Position numbers and translations under genes: made by a program
Assembly (NCBI RefSeq): GCF_014898055.3
Contig: NW_023601212.1
Location: 45,496,329-45,560,328 of the forward strand
Source: Talpa occidentalis
Lineage: Eukaryota; Chordata; Mammalia; Eulipotyphla; Talpidae
Length of the DNA stretch: 64,000 bases
Reading direction: 5' to 3'
Notes under the pieces: model-generated
Databases searched by the model: none
The model's input: only the letters and a program-made list of their open reading frames with translations
Told to the model about the DNA's origin: nothing
Shown here: piece after piece, positions 9,927 through 22,519 of the stretch
Numbering within the stretch: position 1 is the first letter of the stretch
How the letters are laid out: each line of letters opens with the position of its first letter

Positions 9927-10285
9927 GGCAGGCTGGGAACAAAGTAAAAGATAGTAGTAATTGCGTAGTGAAATACTTATATAACATTGTAGAAAGCCAT
10001 TAACTTGTAAATCAAGTCTGAAAGCTGGGTAGATTAAGCATATTGGAAGCAGACTAGGAAATATTATGCAGCAATTAAAAACAATGCATTAGATTTACAC
10101 ATAGCCATGTGGATAGGTGGTAGCAACAGTGTGTCCAGTGTAAAGAAAAGTATGTGATGTCTAATAAGATATCAAAATTATAAAAATAACACCATTTCTG
10201 AAAATTAAGATGTCTGCATGCAAAAATTATATTTTACAATTTTGCAGTGAAATCAAAAGGTATGTTTAATAGGTCAACACACTTG

Positions 10286-10335
10286 CTTATCCTATCACCT
10301 ATTACTTATTAGAGGGTAATAGGTGATAGGATAAG
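10286..10335. repeat. Perfect 20-bp inverted repeat with 10-base loop
   Basis: Arms CTTATCCTATCACCTATTAC (10286-10305) and its exact complement (10316-10335) enclose TTATTAGAGG. Pairing stops at both outer ends. No flanking repeat of a known family is recognised. Confidence 0.9.
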
Positions 10336-10447
10336 GGGATAGGTAGTGGCTTATGGAAAGAAAGGATATTAAAAATGAATAAAGATAAAAGTGAATGATC
10401 AAACTTAATAATCTCAAAACAAAGTTGATGGGGCTTCATTAGTCTTC

Positions 10448-10818
10448 TCAACAAAGCATCACAGATTGTGTGACTTAAACTATAGATTTTTTTTTTTTAG
10501 AGATGTGAAGATTGGACATCCATGATAAAGGTACCAGAATATTCAGTTTCTGAAGAAGGTCTATCTTGGCTTGTTGATGGCACCATCTTCTCTTCTTACT
10601 GTATCCTCACGGGACCATTCCTGTGTGCTCCTTTAGAGAGTGAGATTTTGTTCTCTCTTTTCTTATGTGACTCCAGTCTTTTCAGATTAAATTCCCTCTA
10701 GCATGACCTCATTTAACCTTAATTACTTCCCTGAAATCCCCATCTCAAAAACCCTTATTTTGGGAATTAATACTTCAGCATATTAATCTCAAGGGGACAT
10801 AATTTTGTCCATATCAGA
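10448..10818 (-). mobile_element. MLT1-like LTR (MaLR, ERVL class), antisense
   Basis: On the + strand it reads CACAGATTGTGTGACTTAAAC… through TGTATCCTCACGGGACC, GACTCCAGTCTTTTCAGATT, GACCTCATTTAACCTTAATTA and ATCTCAAGGGGACATAATT, in the same order as the reverse complement of MLT1 LTRs. Strongly diverged; no internal coding region. Confidence 0.65.
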
Positions 10819-11460
10819 GACCTTCCGGGGATCAATGATAGAAGAATGCATTTTGAGTCAAGGAATATGATTAATTTGATTCTCTGCCCCTGAGGACGAT
10901 GTTTTGGAAACAAGACTATATATATTCCAATCTTCTACCACACCTTGATATTTCTCAAATTTGAGTACAATCTGCCATGGAAAATAGTCTGTGGAGTGAA
11001 GCTGATCTGAGACCAGGGCAAGAAGCCTAGGACCCTTACTTTCTATAGCCTAAGTGCCTGACCTTTGGATACTGTGTACTGCCTAAATATTTTACTTGAC
11101 TAAACTTTAGATGGTTTTCTTCTTACTGTAGACCCCTGACCTCCTTTTTCTGAGGAGCATTTCCTTTAGAAAATTTACAAGTGTGAATTCTTTCTCTGCT
11201 CTCTTTGAGATGTTCTCCTAGATTCTTACCAATTTCATACCCCAGGAATGTCCTTCTCCAGGATCTAGATACCATTCCTTTGATAGGTAATCATTAAGAA
11301 AGAACTCTAATCTATAATCTCCATAGAGGGATAAGAGCCAAATTTTGATCAGTATGGAAAAGAAAATACAGATGTGCCAATTACAATGACCAACTTGCCC
11401 ACTAATGTCCTCCTGTATTTTTCCACCAGCTCATTCTAGCACTAAAAATTCTACTACCAT
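10819..11460. other. No feature recognised
   Basis: Moderately AT-rich single-copy-looking sequence without coding signal. Confidence 0.5.
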
Positions 11461-11724
11461 TTTTTAAAGATTTATTTATTTATGCATACCAGAACTGGGG
11501 TACAGGCCAGAGGTGTGGGGGGTGAGAGGACTCACCAGAGACAGAGTGAGGAACAGAACAGGGAGACTGACCAAAGTAAACTGCTGAGGGGAGCAGTGAG
11601 TGAGTCAGGAGAGGTCTGCTGCGCCGTGTGGGTAGCTCCCTGGCCAGGGATTGAACTTGTGTTGTAGTGACTGTGGTTAGTTTTATAGGTTGTGTCTCGA
11701 CCCCTTGCACCACAAGGGAAGCCC
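11461..11724 (-). mobile_element. tRNA-derived SINE, copy 2
   Basis: The reverse complement starts GGGCTTCCCTTGTGGTGCAA, has a B-box-like TTCAATCCC and ends in AATAAATAAATC. The flanks CTACC(A)TTTTTT at both ends look like a target-site duplication. It is an older, diverged copy. Confidence 0.85.
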
Positions 11725-11830
11725 TACCTTTTTTTTATATGGTGTTAGGATCAATCTCTCTGCCCCTACTGCAATGGTCTTGAATGAAGTCTTCAAGAAT
11801 TTTAAGATTAGGGTAACAAAACAGAGCAGA

Positions 11831-12131
11831 GGGCCTCCCCAGTGGCGCAGTGGTTGAGCGCTGGGCTGCGAAGCTTCCCGCAGCCTCTGCAGCGCCGGTT
11901 CGATCCCTGGCCACCGGGCGAGGGTCCCACATGGCGCGCAGACCTCTCCTGCCGCCCGCTGCTCCCCTCAGCAGTGTACTTAGTCAGTCTACCTGATCTG
12001 CTCCCCACTCTGGCTCTGGTAAATTCTCTCACCCTCCCGCACACTGACTGTACCCAGTGCTGTATAAATAAATAAATAAATAAATGAATGAATAAATAAA
12101 TAAATGAAAATCTTTATTAAAAAAAAAAAAA
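11831..12131 (+). mobile_element. tRNA-derived SINE, copy 3, with target-site duplication
   Basis: Well-preserved head (GGGCCTCCCCAGTGGCGCAG), B box GGTTCGATCCC, and tail of TAAATAAATAAATGAATG plus A-run. The 13-base direct repeat AAAACAGAGCAGA flanks it (11818-11830 and 12128-12140), showing a clean retroposition event. Confidence 0.95.
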
Positions 12132-12571
12132 CAGAGCAGAGAAGTCAGCAAAATGAAACAGGACGGAATTATGATTACTAATTCAGGAAAATTAGAAGTT
12201 AAGAGCCAGATGGAACCCATATAAACATAAGCTCAGCTCTCACACCTTGAGACAGTAGAGGCTTTCTCAATTTACTTTAGCATAAGGACTCAAGTTTTAT
12301 GTATTTAAATATCAAACAAGGATGGTACCACATAACAACAACTCTCTGGGATACCTCAACAACCGTGTTTATTTCTCCCCATAGGAGCGAACAGTTCATA
12401 TTTTTTTGGCAATTGCCATTCTTTGAGTCAATATTCCTATAATATTTATTTGTAAGTATCCTAGACATTGTCTGTGGATTTTCAGCACTGATGTTCAAAG
12501 TTCTAATCTCTTTTCTGCATTGAAGAACATCTGAATGAAATTTGGAAGGTAAAGAATAGGATAAGCCACTA

Positions 12572-12842
12572 TTTTTTTTTTTTGAGGATTTATTTATTTA
12601 TTTATACAAGCACTGGGTACAGTCAGAAGCGTGGGAGGGTGAGAGGATTCACCAGAGTCAGAGCGGGGAACAGAACAGGCAGAGTGATGAAATACACTGC
12701 TGAGGGGAGCAGTGGGCAAGACAGGAGAGGTCTGTGGGCCATGTGGGGCCCTCGCCAGCCGCCCGGAATAGAACCGGTGCTGCGGATGGCTGTGGGCAGC
12801 TTTGCAACCCAGCGCTCAACCGCTGCACCACCAAGGGAGGCC
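12572..12842 (-). mobile_element. tRNA-derived SINE, copy 4
   Basis: T-run then GATTTATTTATTTATTTATACAAGCACTG on the + strand, ending at GGGAGGCC. Flanks GAATAGG…CCACT occur on both sides with a 4-5-base length difference, an imperfect target-site duplication. Confidence 0.92.
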
Positions 12843-14094
12843 TGAATAGGCCACTGTTTTGCTCCAGCAATGATAGGTAGAGATTTGGGGAAAAAAAGTC
12901 TAGATTTTCAGCAGCTTCAGATCTCATGCTTTAGAACTAGTAGCAGTTGAGTTCTTAGTGGGAGATTCTTGTGACTCTATCTTTACCTAATTTCTTTCCA
13001 GTAACCCATAAATGTTTGATAAGCATTTAATTTCCTATATGGAAACTTCTTTTGTTAAAATATCTTGAATCATTTCTGTTTCCTGGGTAAGTATTGAGTA
13101 ATTCAATGATTGTTATTAATTCAAAATCCTCTGCTAATAAATTAAAAATAAAATCTGGTTGCTCAGCATTTAATTAGATCAAGTTTCTGTTTATATTTGA
13201 GGGCGTTTGACCCATAACACTTTCAGTGAAATGTCATCTTGTTAATTTTAACTTACCTAGTAGATTTTATTGAAATTCTGCACAAATTATAGAAGAGTCA
13301 AGTATGTGAAAATGTGATTAATACAAGTCAAACTCTGAAAAAATCTTATAATAAATTTATTCAAATAGCAAATTTATTCTAAATATAAAAGAATAGGCAG
13401 GGAATTTTGAAAATACAGAGCAATGGGATTTAAAAGGATAATCTTAACTCCTAAAGGCAATTTAAGTGTTAAAAAGCACTTACATATTCATTTATTTTTT
13501 TGTTAGTGCTTTTCTCATTGTATTGTCCTTTCAGAGGAAAAGAATAAAATATAAGCAAAAATACTTAGTTTAAGTGTGAGTATTTTTCAGTGGTAATAGC
13601 AAAACTGAAGTAATTTAATTTGTTGTAATGCTAATTGGACCACTTATTCATTCAAAAAGTATCTTTAAGAAACTTTTTCTTTGATATACATACATGTATA
13701 TATTTCATATATAGTATGCATATATATATATATGCATATATATATATGCATACATACACATATAAACCTCCCCTTTTCTCCTTCTATTCTGTTTTTCTAT
13801 CGGGTTATGCTTTTCTTCAAAATTATTTATTTTTCACTCCCATACCCAGATGTAACCTTGATAGTTTAAGCCCTTGAAGGGATCAGACCTGATTTTGTTA
13901 AGTTCATAAGGTCTTTAATTTTTCTCCTTGTCAATTCTGCAGTGGTCCATCCTACTATGCATTACTGCAAAGGATGACTGAACCCTTGGATTTTTTTCAT
14001 TGACTAATTCCCATAAATTGACTTAAATACAGAGACTTTAAAAACACACAATAACTATAGAAACCTTTTAATTTTTTTTTTCCCATTTGTCTTG
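12843..14094. other. Gene-free AT-rich stretch
   Basis: No coding signal. It holds an alternating AT/TATGCA tract at 13684-13766. Confidence 0.55.
13684..13766. repeat. (TA)/(TATGCA) microsatellite
   Basis: Alternating purine-pyrimidine ACATACATGTATATA…, with ATATATATATGCATATATATAT near its centre being self-complementary. Confidence 0.85.
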
Positions 14095-14465
14095 ATTTGC
14101 TAAGGTTACCCTTATAAAGTGACAAAGACTAGAGAATTAAGCAACAGAAATTTGTTGTCTTATAGTTTTAAGGGTTAGAAGTCCAAAACAAAAGAATTAC
14201 CTCTTTTGAGGCCTCTGCCTTAACATGTGGATGATCATTTTCTATTGCTCTCTTCATCTGGTGCCTCTATATGTTCTTGCTTGTATTCTGAGCTCCTCTT
14301 ATAAGATAATAGTCATATTGGATTTAGGGACAACCATACTGCCCTATGTTAATTTAATTTCCTTTTTAAAGTACCTATCTCAAATAGTCAAATCCTGAAG
14401 TACTAAGTGTTGGGGCAACAGCATATGGATTTTGAGGGAACATATTCAGCACTGAACACATGTCT
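14095..14465 (-). mobile_element. MLT1-like LTR, second antisense copy
   Basis: It has GCAACAGAAATTTGTTGTCTTATAG, GGGTTAGAAGTCCAAAAC, CTCCTCTTATAAGATAATAGTC, and CATATGGATTTTGAGGGAACA, in the order of a reverse-complement MLT1 LTR. Independent of the copy at 10448. Confidence 0.7.
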
Positions 14466-17400
14466 ACGAATCGGCCACCCAACCAGGGAAGAAAAGAGGA
14501 ACACCAGAATAATCCCCCTAAAACTAAAAAATAATAGATTAATTACAATAATAATATCCTTTATCAAATTATAATTGAAGGTCAAAGATCATGCTCATCT
14601 CAGTAAGAGACAATTTCTATAGACAGTTCTAATAGGTAGAGAAAATGATTTTCCCTTACCTAACACATGGAAACTTTATCTGCATAACAAAAATTCTATA
14701 AAGTATGAAAAAAGTGAGAAAAATTCTATAAAGCGTGAAAGTGTTTTAACAATAATTTAGATACATATGAAGAGAAAAAAACCCTTAATATACAAATATG
14801 ATTGCCTAAAGATATACCATGAATATTCATTATATTGTCTTAGTGTGTTGGGGGTAGAAAGAACATTTGAAATGACTAATATTTCAATTTATCATGAGAT
14901 GACTCAGTCTATTTTAAAATTTTTAAAAGTATAGTTTAGTAATTTCATAATAATTTTGTATCACATTTCTCTGCTGAATATATTCCTTTGATTATTCTTA
15001 AGATTCATACCAATACATGAGCACATCTAAAAGTATTTTGTGAAGATTTATATGCACAAAATTTTATTATATTTTACTTTTTAAAATGCATTTTATATTT
15101 TGAGGAAATAATTTTTTAAAACGTACTTTAATTGTTGACTTATAGTGGTTGCAGACATTCTTAATTGCACTGCATAATTTATCTTAATCAAGAGTGTTGA
15201 TATTATGTAAATATAAGTTTATATCTGTTGATGGCAGAAAACTAGGAAATAAAAGAATGATAGGAAGATTAATGAGGAAAAACAGAGAAATAAGTGCAAT
15301 TAAGACATTTTAAAAGAAGAAAATGTAAAAGAAAACAGTAAATTTCCAAAGCTGTGTAATATCTTGAACTCCAGCTACATCTTATGCATTCAGTATTGAA
15401 ATTCCTATGACTCTTTGGGTTCATCTGATTGCACATAATTGAGTTATCAATGGAAATCTTAAAGCTATTGATTATCCTTCTGTCAAAGGGAAGGATGACA
15501 GACCCAGCAGGTAAGATATTTGTTCAGGACCTCTCTGTCAGGACCACCACTTAGTATAAAATACGCCTTCTGTTCCTAAATCACAAGGTGTGCCATGATC
15601 ATATTGTGTACATATTTATAATATGTACATCTATTTCCAATAGTGTGATCAATGAGGCAGTGTTTCTGTTTTTAAATAACATTGTCTGCAAATTTAAGCT
15701 CCCTGTAATAATTTTGAAATATCAGCATCTGAACAATTGTTGGAGAAAGATATAAAAGACCAAAATCATGCTAATAAAAATAATTTATTTATCAATTGAG
15801 GGACCAAGTACAATGACAAAACTTAGAGGAGAAGAGACTGGGTTTGATACTAGACCAGGAAATACAGCATGAAAGAGGAGGCATTTTGAGTTGTACTTTA
15901 AAACATTGTTAAATCATTGTATTGTTAAATCAAATGGAAATTAATTAATTTAAGTAATTAAAAGCTGTAGTCTATTTCATAAGTATTTAGCAAACAAGTT
16001 ACTCCATTTTAAATGAAATATGAAGTCACTAAGATAACTGGCAAGACATTGTATACATTACCAAGACACTCCAATCCTGCTGCTAAATAATATTCACTGG
16101 CTAGATAAAAACTGCATTCTTATTATGAATGACAAGCATATATATAAAAGCTCATTAATTTTCATGGTGGAATTTTAATAACCCAAACAAACAAACAAAA
16201 AACCCCAAGGTGTCAGCCAGTCTTTACTAAAATATCATTTAATATGGACAAGAAGATGAAACTTTACTTTCAAATTATTTTCTCTTGTTGAGTTATTATG
16301 ATGATATAATTTCAGAAACAATTTCCAACAAAAATATTCAATGTTGTTTTATAAATTTATCACAATGAGGCATAATTTCCCTTAAGCTAAATTACCAGGT
16401 CAATAATATGACTTCAATATGCTATAAATGCAGGTTTAGAATGACAAGAAGAGCTTATTAATTCACAGAAAATTCATACCTGATGTTGAACTACAGGTAA
16501 AAGTGGAATGAAGTTGAAATTATTATCATAATTGTAATCATTATTATTATTTCCAAACTCCTTTAGCAGCAACTTTTCATTTTGAAGCACCTTGTGTGAA
16601 GTTTATCTCTATAAATAAATATTCTGTGATGAGCTCATATTGATGTTTCTACTGTAAATTTTTCTAAATTACAAATTATGCATGAAAATTGGATATTCCT
16701 CAGAAAGGATTTATGTATTTAATTGTCAATATTTTAGTGTTTACTTCTTCCGAATATGATCATTTTTGGACTGTTTGTTTGGAAAGGATTGCTGTAAAGT
16801 GAAAGGAAGATTGTTAAGAATTACATAACAAAACTCACTTCATTCCATGAACTTTCAAGAAGTCATTCATTCCTATGATATCTTGATACAGTGGGTTTTA
16901 CCAGGTGGGTAAAAGCAGTGAATCTACCTCAATGCTTCAACAGGTGTTTCAACCCTTCTAAATTAATGTCTTAAATTTTTGGCTACAATTCATGATACAT
17001 ATTATTATAATGCTCCTTAGTATTGGATATTGAATTAAGTGTGGGATAATTAAATGTTAGACCAAACTTTGAGAATCAAATCTTATACAAAATAATTACA
17101 TTTTATAAATTGTTATAAGAACTCTGAGACACAGGGTAAATTTAAGACCATATTCTTCATTTTATCTCTTAAATGTTTATAGGACTATGCAAAACTTACT
17201 CTTAGTGGACACATAAATGAGCATAATTATAAAAATAAATTATTCTGCTCAGTGCTAACGTGGTCAAGAATGATCATGTAAAGAGTGCAATGAAACAGAA
17301 ACCAATTCAGTTTCTTCAGTTTAACTAACTGCAAAACACTATTTTCCAGGTGCATACCTTAAAACAGAAAGCCCACAATCCCCAGAAATTTGACTGTAGA

Positions 17401-18729
17401 ATTGAAACTACTAGAAGGGAAGGGATTTGGGAGGTGACTTGATAGCTGATGGGGAGGATTATGGGTGCTCTGGTGCTGGGCATGGGGGTGTTGCAACATA
17501 CATCTCAGGAGGTGTCAACCTATGCCCCCGATTTATAGGCAATGTTGTAAATGTTTGTTACCTCCATAAAAGCAATGCAATTAAAAATAATAAGTAAGCT
17601 TTATGTTCTTTAAAAATAAAGCAAAACATTAAACCTAATAGCTTTTCCTTCAGTTAATTATGCTTACTATAGATTATCTTTGCTTTTCCTCATTTTATAT
17701 CTAGCATTCCAAACTGGATTTCAAATCTCTCAAGTAGTTCATACTTTTTTTGATTATCTGATATACCTGTCATAGTATCCTGCTTAGAGTAGGTGATCTG
17801 TACACATCTGCTGATTTTTTTGTGTAGTAAGGAAAATGTATTTCTACTTTATCTGAACTGATTGTTGCCCTGTGATAAAGAAACAAGTATACCACATTTG
17901 ATAAATGAATACTAAATTATAAGGAAACATTAAGTGAACTGTCTTTTCAATACTCAAGACTACTCCATGTGTTTTATTTAATTCTCTATTTTGTGATTTT
18001 GCTAATAAATAAGTACCCAATGTTGTTTGTATTTTATTCCTATGGTACTGTTTGAATCAAAAGTATATATTCTTGAATTAACTATTCACTACATACTCTA
18101 ACTCCTGCAAATGATGAGTAGATTTTTTTGGCAAGCTTGACTGGTGTGTCTTAGTTGCTATCATTTGAATAATTAATTCTATGTTTAGAAAATGAGTTCA
18201 AGGTGGTGTGTGATTAACCATGTTTAATGAAGTCATTACCTGATTAAAAAGCATTTCATGCCCATGACTGATTATATCCAAAAGCTAATCAATTTAATTT
18301 AAATTGTCTATATATATTTGAATTTGTTACAGTTTTGTGTTAGACCTACTATGATGAAAATCTTATTGGGAGTCTATCATGGGTTATTGTTTATGCTTTT
18401 GGATTTATCATGTTCTAGAAGTAAGTATAGGAAATAATGTTTCAATGGCACTAGAAACAACATCTGCAGAGAATGTTCTTGGCTTTGAAAATGATTTCAT
18501 TTTGGAAAGCAGAGCTTTTAATAAAAGGAGCTAGTTTGATTAGGAAGAGAGCTCTTTAGTGATACATCAGATGGCTGAATTTTTGAGGGGCTTTTTCATG
18601 TGTCAATTCTAGTTCTGATCCTCACAAGTAGAACATGCCAAACTTTTCATGGGACCTTGAGAGAGTAATCTTAAAGAAAAGAATTTGGATGTATTTTTAA
18701 TATTAGAACTCAAGAATATCAAGAGAATT
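14466..18729. other. AT-rich gene desert
   Basis: About 4.2 kb with stops in all frames and no recognised gene. A weak pair of related segments (17420-17590 and 21790-21930) may be copies of an unassigned old repeat. Confidence 0.55.
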
Positions 18730-19560
18730 TTTTAGATGGGCACTGGTTTTTTTGGTTTACAACTAAATTGAGTGAAAAGTATAGGGAATTCCTATAATTC
18801 TTTGTTCCATATATGCAAAACCTATTCCACTTTCAATATCCCATGCAAAAATGGCCCGTATTTCCCAAGTTCTGTAGTTTATATTAGGGATCACTTGGTA
18901 TTATATACATTCAGTAGGGTTTGATACATGTATAGTAGCATGTACCCACAAGTGTCATGTCATGCAGAATGGTTTCACTGCCTAAAAACACTGTGTTCTA
19001 CATGTTTGTATATACTTCCCCCAATCCCTAGCAACTGTCTTCATAGTTATGCCTTTCCCAGATGTCATATAGTTGATTCATAAAGCATGTGAGCTTTTCA
19101 GGTTGACTTCTGAATATGCATTTAGTTCACTCTGTATCTTTTCATGGCTTGAGAGCTCATTTCTGTCCAGCATGGAATAATGAGCTATTGTCTGGTCATA
19201 CCCAGTCAATTTACCATTCATGAACTGAAACATCTTGATTGCTTTCAAGTTTTAGCAATTATGAACAAAGATGCTAGAAACATCTGTGTGCAGGTTTTTA
19301 TTGTATGTACATAAATAATCAGTTTATTTGGGTAAATAACAAGGAATATAATTAGTGGATCATGCTCTTTTGCAAGTGTGGTATAGTAATGATACAATAA
19401 GAGTATGTTTAGTCTTGTAAGAAATTGCCAAACTCTTTTCCAAAATTGATGTACCCTTTTGAATGCAGCAATGAATGAGAGTTCCTTTTGTTCCACATCC
19501 TCCCCAGCATTTGGTGTTTTCAGTGTTTTGAATTTTGGCCATTCTACTTATGTGTAATAG
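18730..19560 (-). mobile_element. Old L1 (L1M-type) 3' end
   Basis: The + strand reads as the reverse complement of an L1 3'UTR and ORF2 end: GTTTACAACTAAATTGAG…, CATGGCTTGAGAGCTCATTTCT, TTGATTGCTTTCAAGTTTTAGCAATTATGAA. A - strand frame still shows the ORF2 cysteine motif as KCWGGCGTKGTLIHC near 19500. Many breaks; ancient. Confidence 0.8.
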
Positions 19561-19794
19561 AAAAACAATCTTCAACCCATCAACTACCAATAATTTATTC
19601 AACATTTGATAATTAAAATAATTCTAAAAGTATTTCCCTGGATAAATTTTAATTAAATATGAAAAAGCAAGCATATTATAATAAAATTCTGTTCTTCCAA
19701 ATATGAGAAATCACATAAAATGGATATCTAAAATTTAAGACCATTATTTATGAGACATTATTTTATTATTTTAAGACATTATTTTAAGCACTAC

Positions 19795-19960
19795 AGATGT
19801 ATTATTTCATGTTATCATCATAGCAGCCTATGGCATAACATATATTAATAGCCCTATTTAATGGGTGAGAAAATTCTAAATAGCTTGCCCCTGGTCACAC
19901 AATTTGTCAGTAATATAGCTGATAACTGGATGTGAAGCAAAATTCTTCATAAAATTTGGG
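19795..19960 (-). mobile_element. MIR SINE relic
   Basis: ATGGGTGAGAAAATTCTAAAT…CTTGCCCCTGGTCACACAA matches the reverse MIR core. Confidence 0.7.
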
Positions 19961-20529
19961 CAATTTAATAATACCTAGAAATCCAGTAGACAAGCATTTG
20001 TCAATGATCTTTCATGAACAGCCACTAATAACAATTAAACAAACAAATCAAAAGCAGTTACGTTGAAAGGTTTACTTTATAATTCACATTATATATTCAA
20101 TGTTATATTTCAATAATATCAGAAAATAAACATAAATACATTAAGCTGTCAAGTATGGATCTTGAGGTTCATTTTGATCCTTAAATATTTTTATCAACAT
20201 TATAGGTTTATTGAACATTTTGAACCTAGTGTATCCATGACATGCTTTATTGTGTCTTTAATAATCTCTCTTACCTTGCTTTCACAGAACTTAATCTTTA
20301 TGCACACCCCATAGCTTTCTGGTCATTTTAAGTTATTTATTTATTTATTTATTTTTAAATTAATAAATTTTATTTTATATTCCCATACAATTGCAATCCC
20401 CCCATTCTGACCCCAATCCCTCCCCTCCCGCCCCCACCCCCAAAAAGTGTCTCTAGTTCATAGTTTTTGTTGATTTTGATTTTCACTTTCTTATAGTTAT
20501 TCATTTTCCTGGTCCCTTATTTAAGTATT

Positions 20530-20889
20530 CTAGATTCCTGCTATGAGTGAGACCATCCGGTATTTTTCTTTTTCTTTTTGGCTTATTTCACTGAGCATGA
20601 TCCCTTCCAGTGCCATCCATGCTGCTGCAAATTGCATGTGTTTATCTGTTTTGAATGCTGAGTAATATTCCATGGTATATATGTACCATATCTTCTTGAT
20701 CCAGTCATCTATTTTTGGGCATTTGGGCTGTTTCCAGAGCTTAGCTATTGTAAATAGTGCTGCTATAAACATAGGGGTGCAGGTGTTCTTTGGAATTGAT
20801 GTTTCTGTGTTCTTTGGGTAAATACCTAGGGGTGGAATTGCTGGATCCTGTGGAAGCTCTATGTTTAGTAGGTCCAGAAATCTCCACAC
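20530..20889 (-). pseudogene. L1-D ORF2 C-terminal fragment
   Basis: An open frame of 119 codons ending at the normal ORF2 stop ([11 protein letters not shown]), with [18 protein letters not shown] and [13 protein letters not shown]. It starts at the inversion breakpoint, so the Met is internal to ORF2 and not a real start. Confidence 0.9.
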
Positions 20890-21723
20890 AAGCCATAATC
20901 ATCAAAACTGCATGGTATTGGAACAAGAACAGACATACAGACCAATGGAATCGAATAGAAAATCCAGAAATAAACCCACAGGTTTATGGTCAACTAATAT
21001 TTGACAAAGGAGCAAAGACTATGCATTGGAGCAAAGAAAGTTTGTTCAATAAATGGTGCTGGGAAACTGGGTCGCTACATGCAAAAGAATGAAGCTTGAC
21101 CACTACCTCACACCATATACAAAAATCAACTCAAAATGGATTAAAGAACTAGACATAAGACCTGAAACCATAAAATACATAGAAGGAAATATAGGCGAAA
21201 CACTACGTGATTTGCATATCAAAGACATCTTTACAGACACTTCACCCAAAGCAGTGATAGTGAAGGCAAAGATCAACAGCTGGGACTACATCAAATTAAA
21301 GAGCTTCTGCACAGCAAAAGAGACAATAACAAAAACAAAGAGAAACCCCACCAACTGGGAGAACATTTTTGCACACAACACTAATGATAAAGGACTGATC
21401 ACAAAAATCTGCAAAGAGCTGATGAGACTCAACAACAACAAAGAAAATAATCCAGTCAAGAAATGGACAGAGGAGCCAAAAAAAACTTCTCTGAAGAGGA
21501 AATGCGAATGGCCAACAGGCATATGAAAAAATGTTCAGCATCACTTGCAATCAGGGAAATGCAAATCAAAACTACCATGAGATACCATCTTACACCAGTG
21601 AGAATGGCACATATTAAAAAACTAGCAACAACAAATGTTGGCGAGGTTGTGGAGAAAAAGGAACTCTTCTGCACTGTTGGTGGGAGTGCAAACTGGTCCA
21701 ACCACTATGGAGAGCTGTGTGGA
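20889..21723 (+). pseudogene. L1-D ORF2 fragment, inverted segment
   Basis: Frames at 20889-21092, 21053-21526 and 21463-21720 together cover the ORF2 region from [19 protein letters not shown] to the cysteine-rich motif. Frameshifts occur near 21060 (GGAAACTGGG against GGAAAACTGGG in L1-E) and near 21480. Non-functional. Confidence 0.88.
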
Positions 21724-22233
21724 CATTTTAAGTTATTTAATATAATTCAATGCAGTTTAAAATATAGGGCAGAAGTGAGTATAAAATGGGTAGGGAGTTC
21801 AGTGGCCTAAGGCAAAGGACTACGGATAAGTTGGTGGTGGGTGTAGTGTGATGACATACCTCTGAGGAGCTGTGAACTTACTCCCCTAAATCGTACAGTG
21901 TTGTAAACAGTGTTGCATAAACAAACAAATAAATAGCAGTTTCATCTTTGTTCATTGCATTCATTGCATTGAAAATGGTGAGAAGCCTTTGGTTGTAAGA
22001 TTTACTGATGATCGGATTTATGTAAATGTGGTAGACAAGGTTAAGAATTATTATAAGATTTGTTTGTTTTGTTGTTAAAGCAAAAAGTCAATGGTAGTCC
22101 TATTTCTAAGGTAAATGGGATATGGAGATTTGTTTAGGATATTTAAGTTTGAGGATACCTTTTAGTTAGCATGGTAGTAATTAAGTTCCATAAGATCCTG
22201 ATGAAAATAAATTGCATTTAAAAATAAAATAGG

Positions 22234-22506
22234 GGGCCTCCCTGGTGGTGGAGGCAGTTGAGCGCAGCGCTGTGAAGCTGTCCTCAGCTTCTGCAGTGCG
22301 ATTTGATTCCCACTGGCCTCAGAGCAACCCACATGGTGAGCAGACCTCTCCTGTCTTGCCTGCTGCTCCCCTCAGCAGTGTATTTCATCAGTCTGCCTGT
22401 TCTGTTCCCCACTCTGTCTCTGGTGAATCCTCTCACACTCCCACACATCTGGCCTATACCCCGGTTCTTGTATAAATAAATAAATCTTTAAAAATAAATA
22501 AATAAT
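22234..22506 (+). mobile_element. tRNA-derived SINE, copy 5
   Basis: Head GGGCCTCCCTGGTGGTGGAGG, degenerate B box (GATTTGATTCCC) and AATAAATAAATC tail. Flanking AAAAATAAAAT(A)GG at 22220 and 22507 is a probable target-site duplication. Confidence 0.9.
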
Positions 22507-22519
22507 AAAAATAAAATGG

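Larger units (their letters stand above)
8626..10447. other. Gene-free AT-rich stretch
   Basis: No coding sequence is supported. Contents are an (AAT)n microsatellite at 9896-9926, a perfect hairpin at 10286-10335 and otherwise unassigned AT-rich DNA. Confidence 0.6.
20340..21723. mobile_element. L1-D, twin-primed (5'-inverted) LINE-1
   Basis: It has two opposed pieces of one short L1. 20340-20888 is on the - strand: 3' end, 3'UTR and the last 119 ORF2 codons. 20889-21723 is on the + strand: the ORF2 section that immediately precedes it. The + piece ends at GAGCTGTGTGG and the - piece begins at the next base of ORF2, so nothing was lost at the switch; TGTGTGG is shared at the junction. The insert is framed by a 16-base target-site duplication, CATTTTAAGTTATTTA, at 20324-20339 and 21724-21739. 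This is the classic twin-priming signature. Confidence 0.92.

Noticed and set aside
11842..12075. Frames resembling each other in every SINE (AQRLSAGLRSCPQPLQRR-type)
   Set aside because: The same SINE translated repeatedly; not a protein family.
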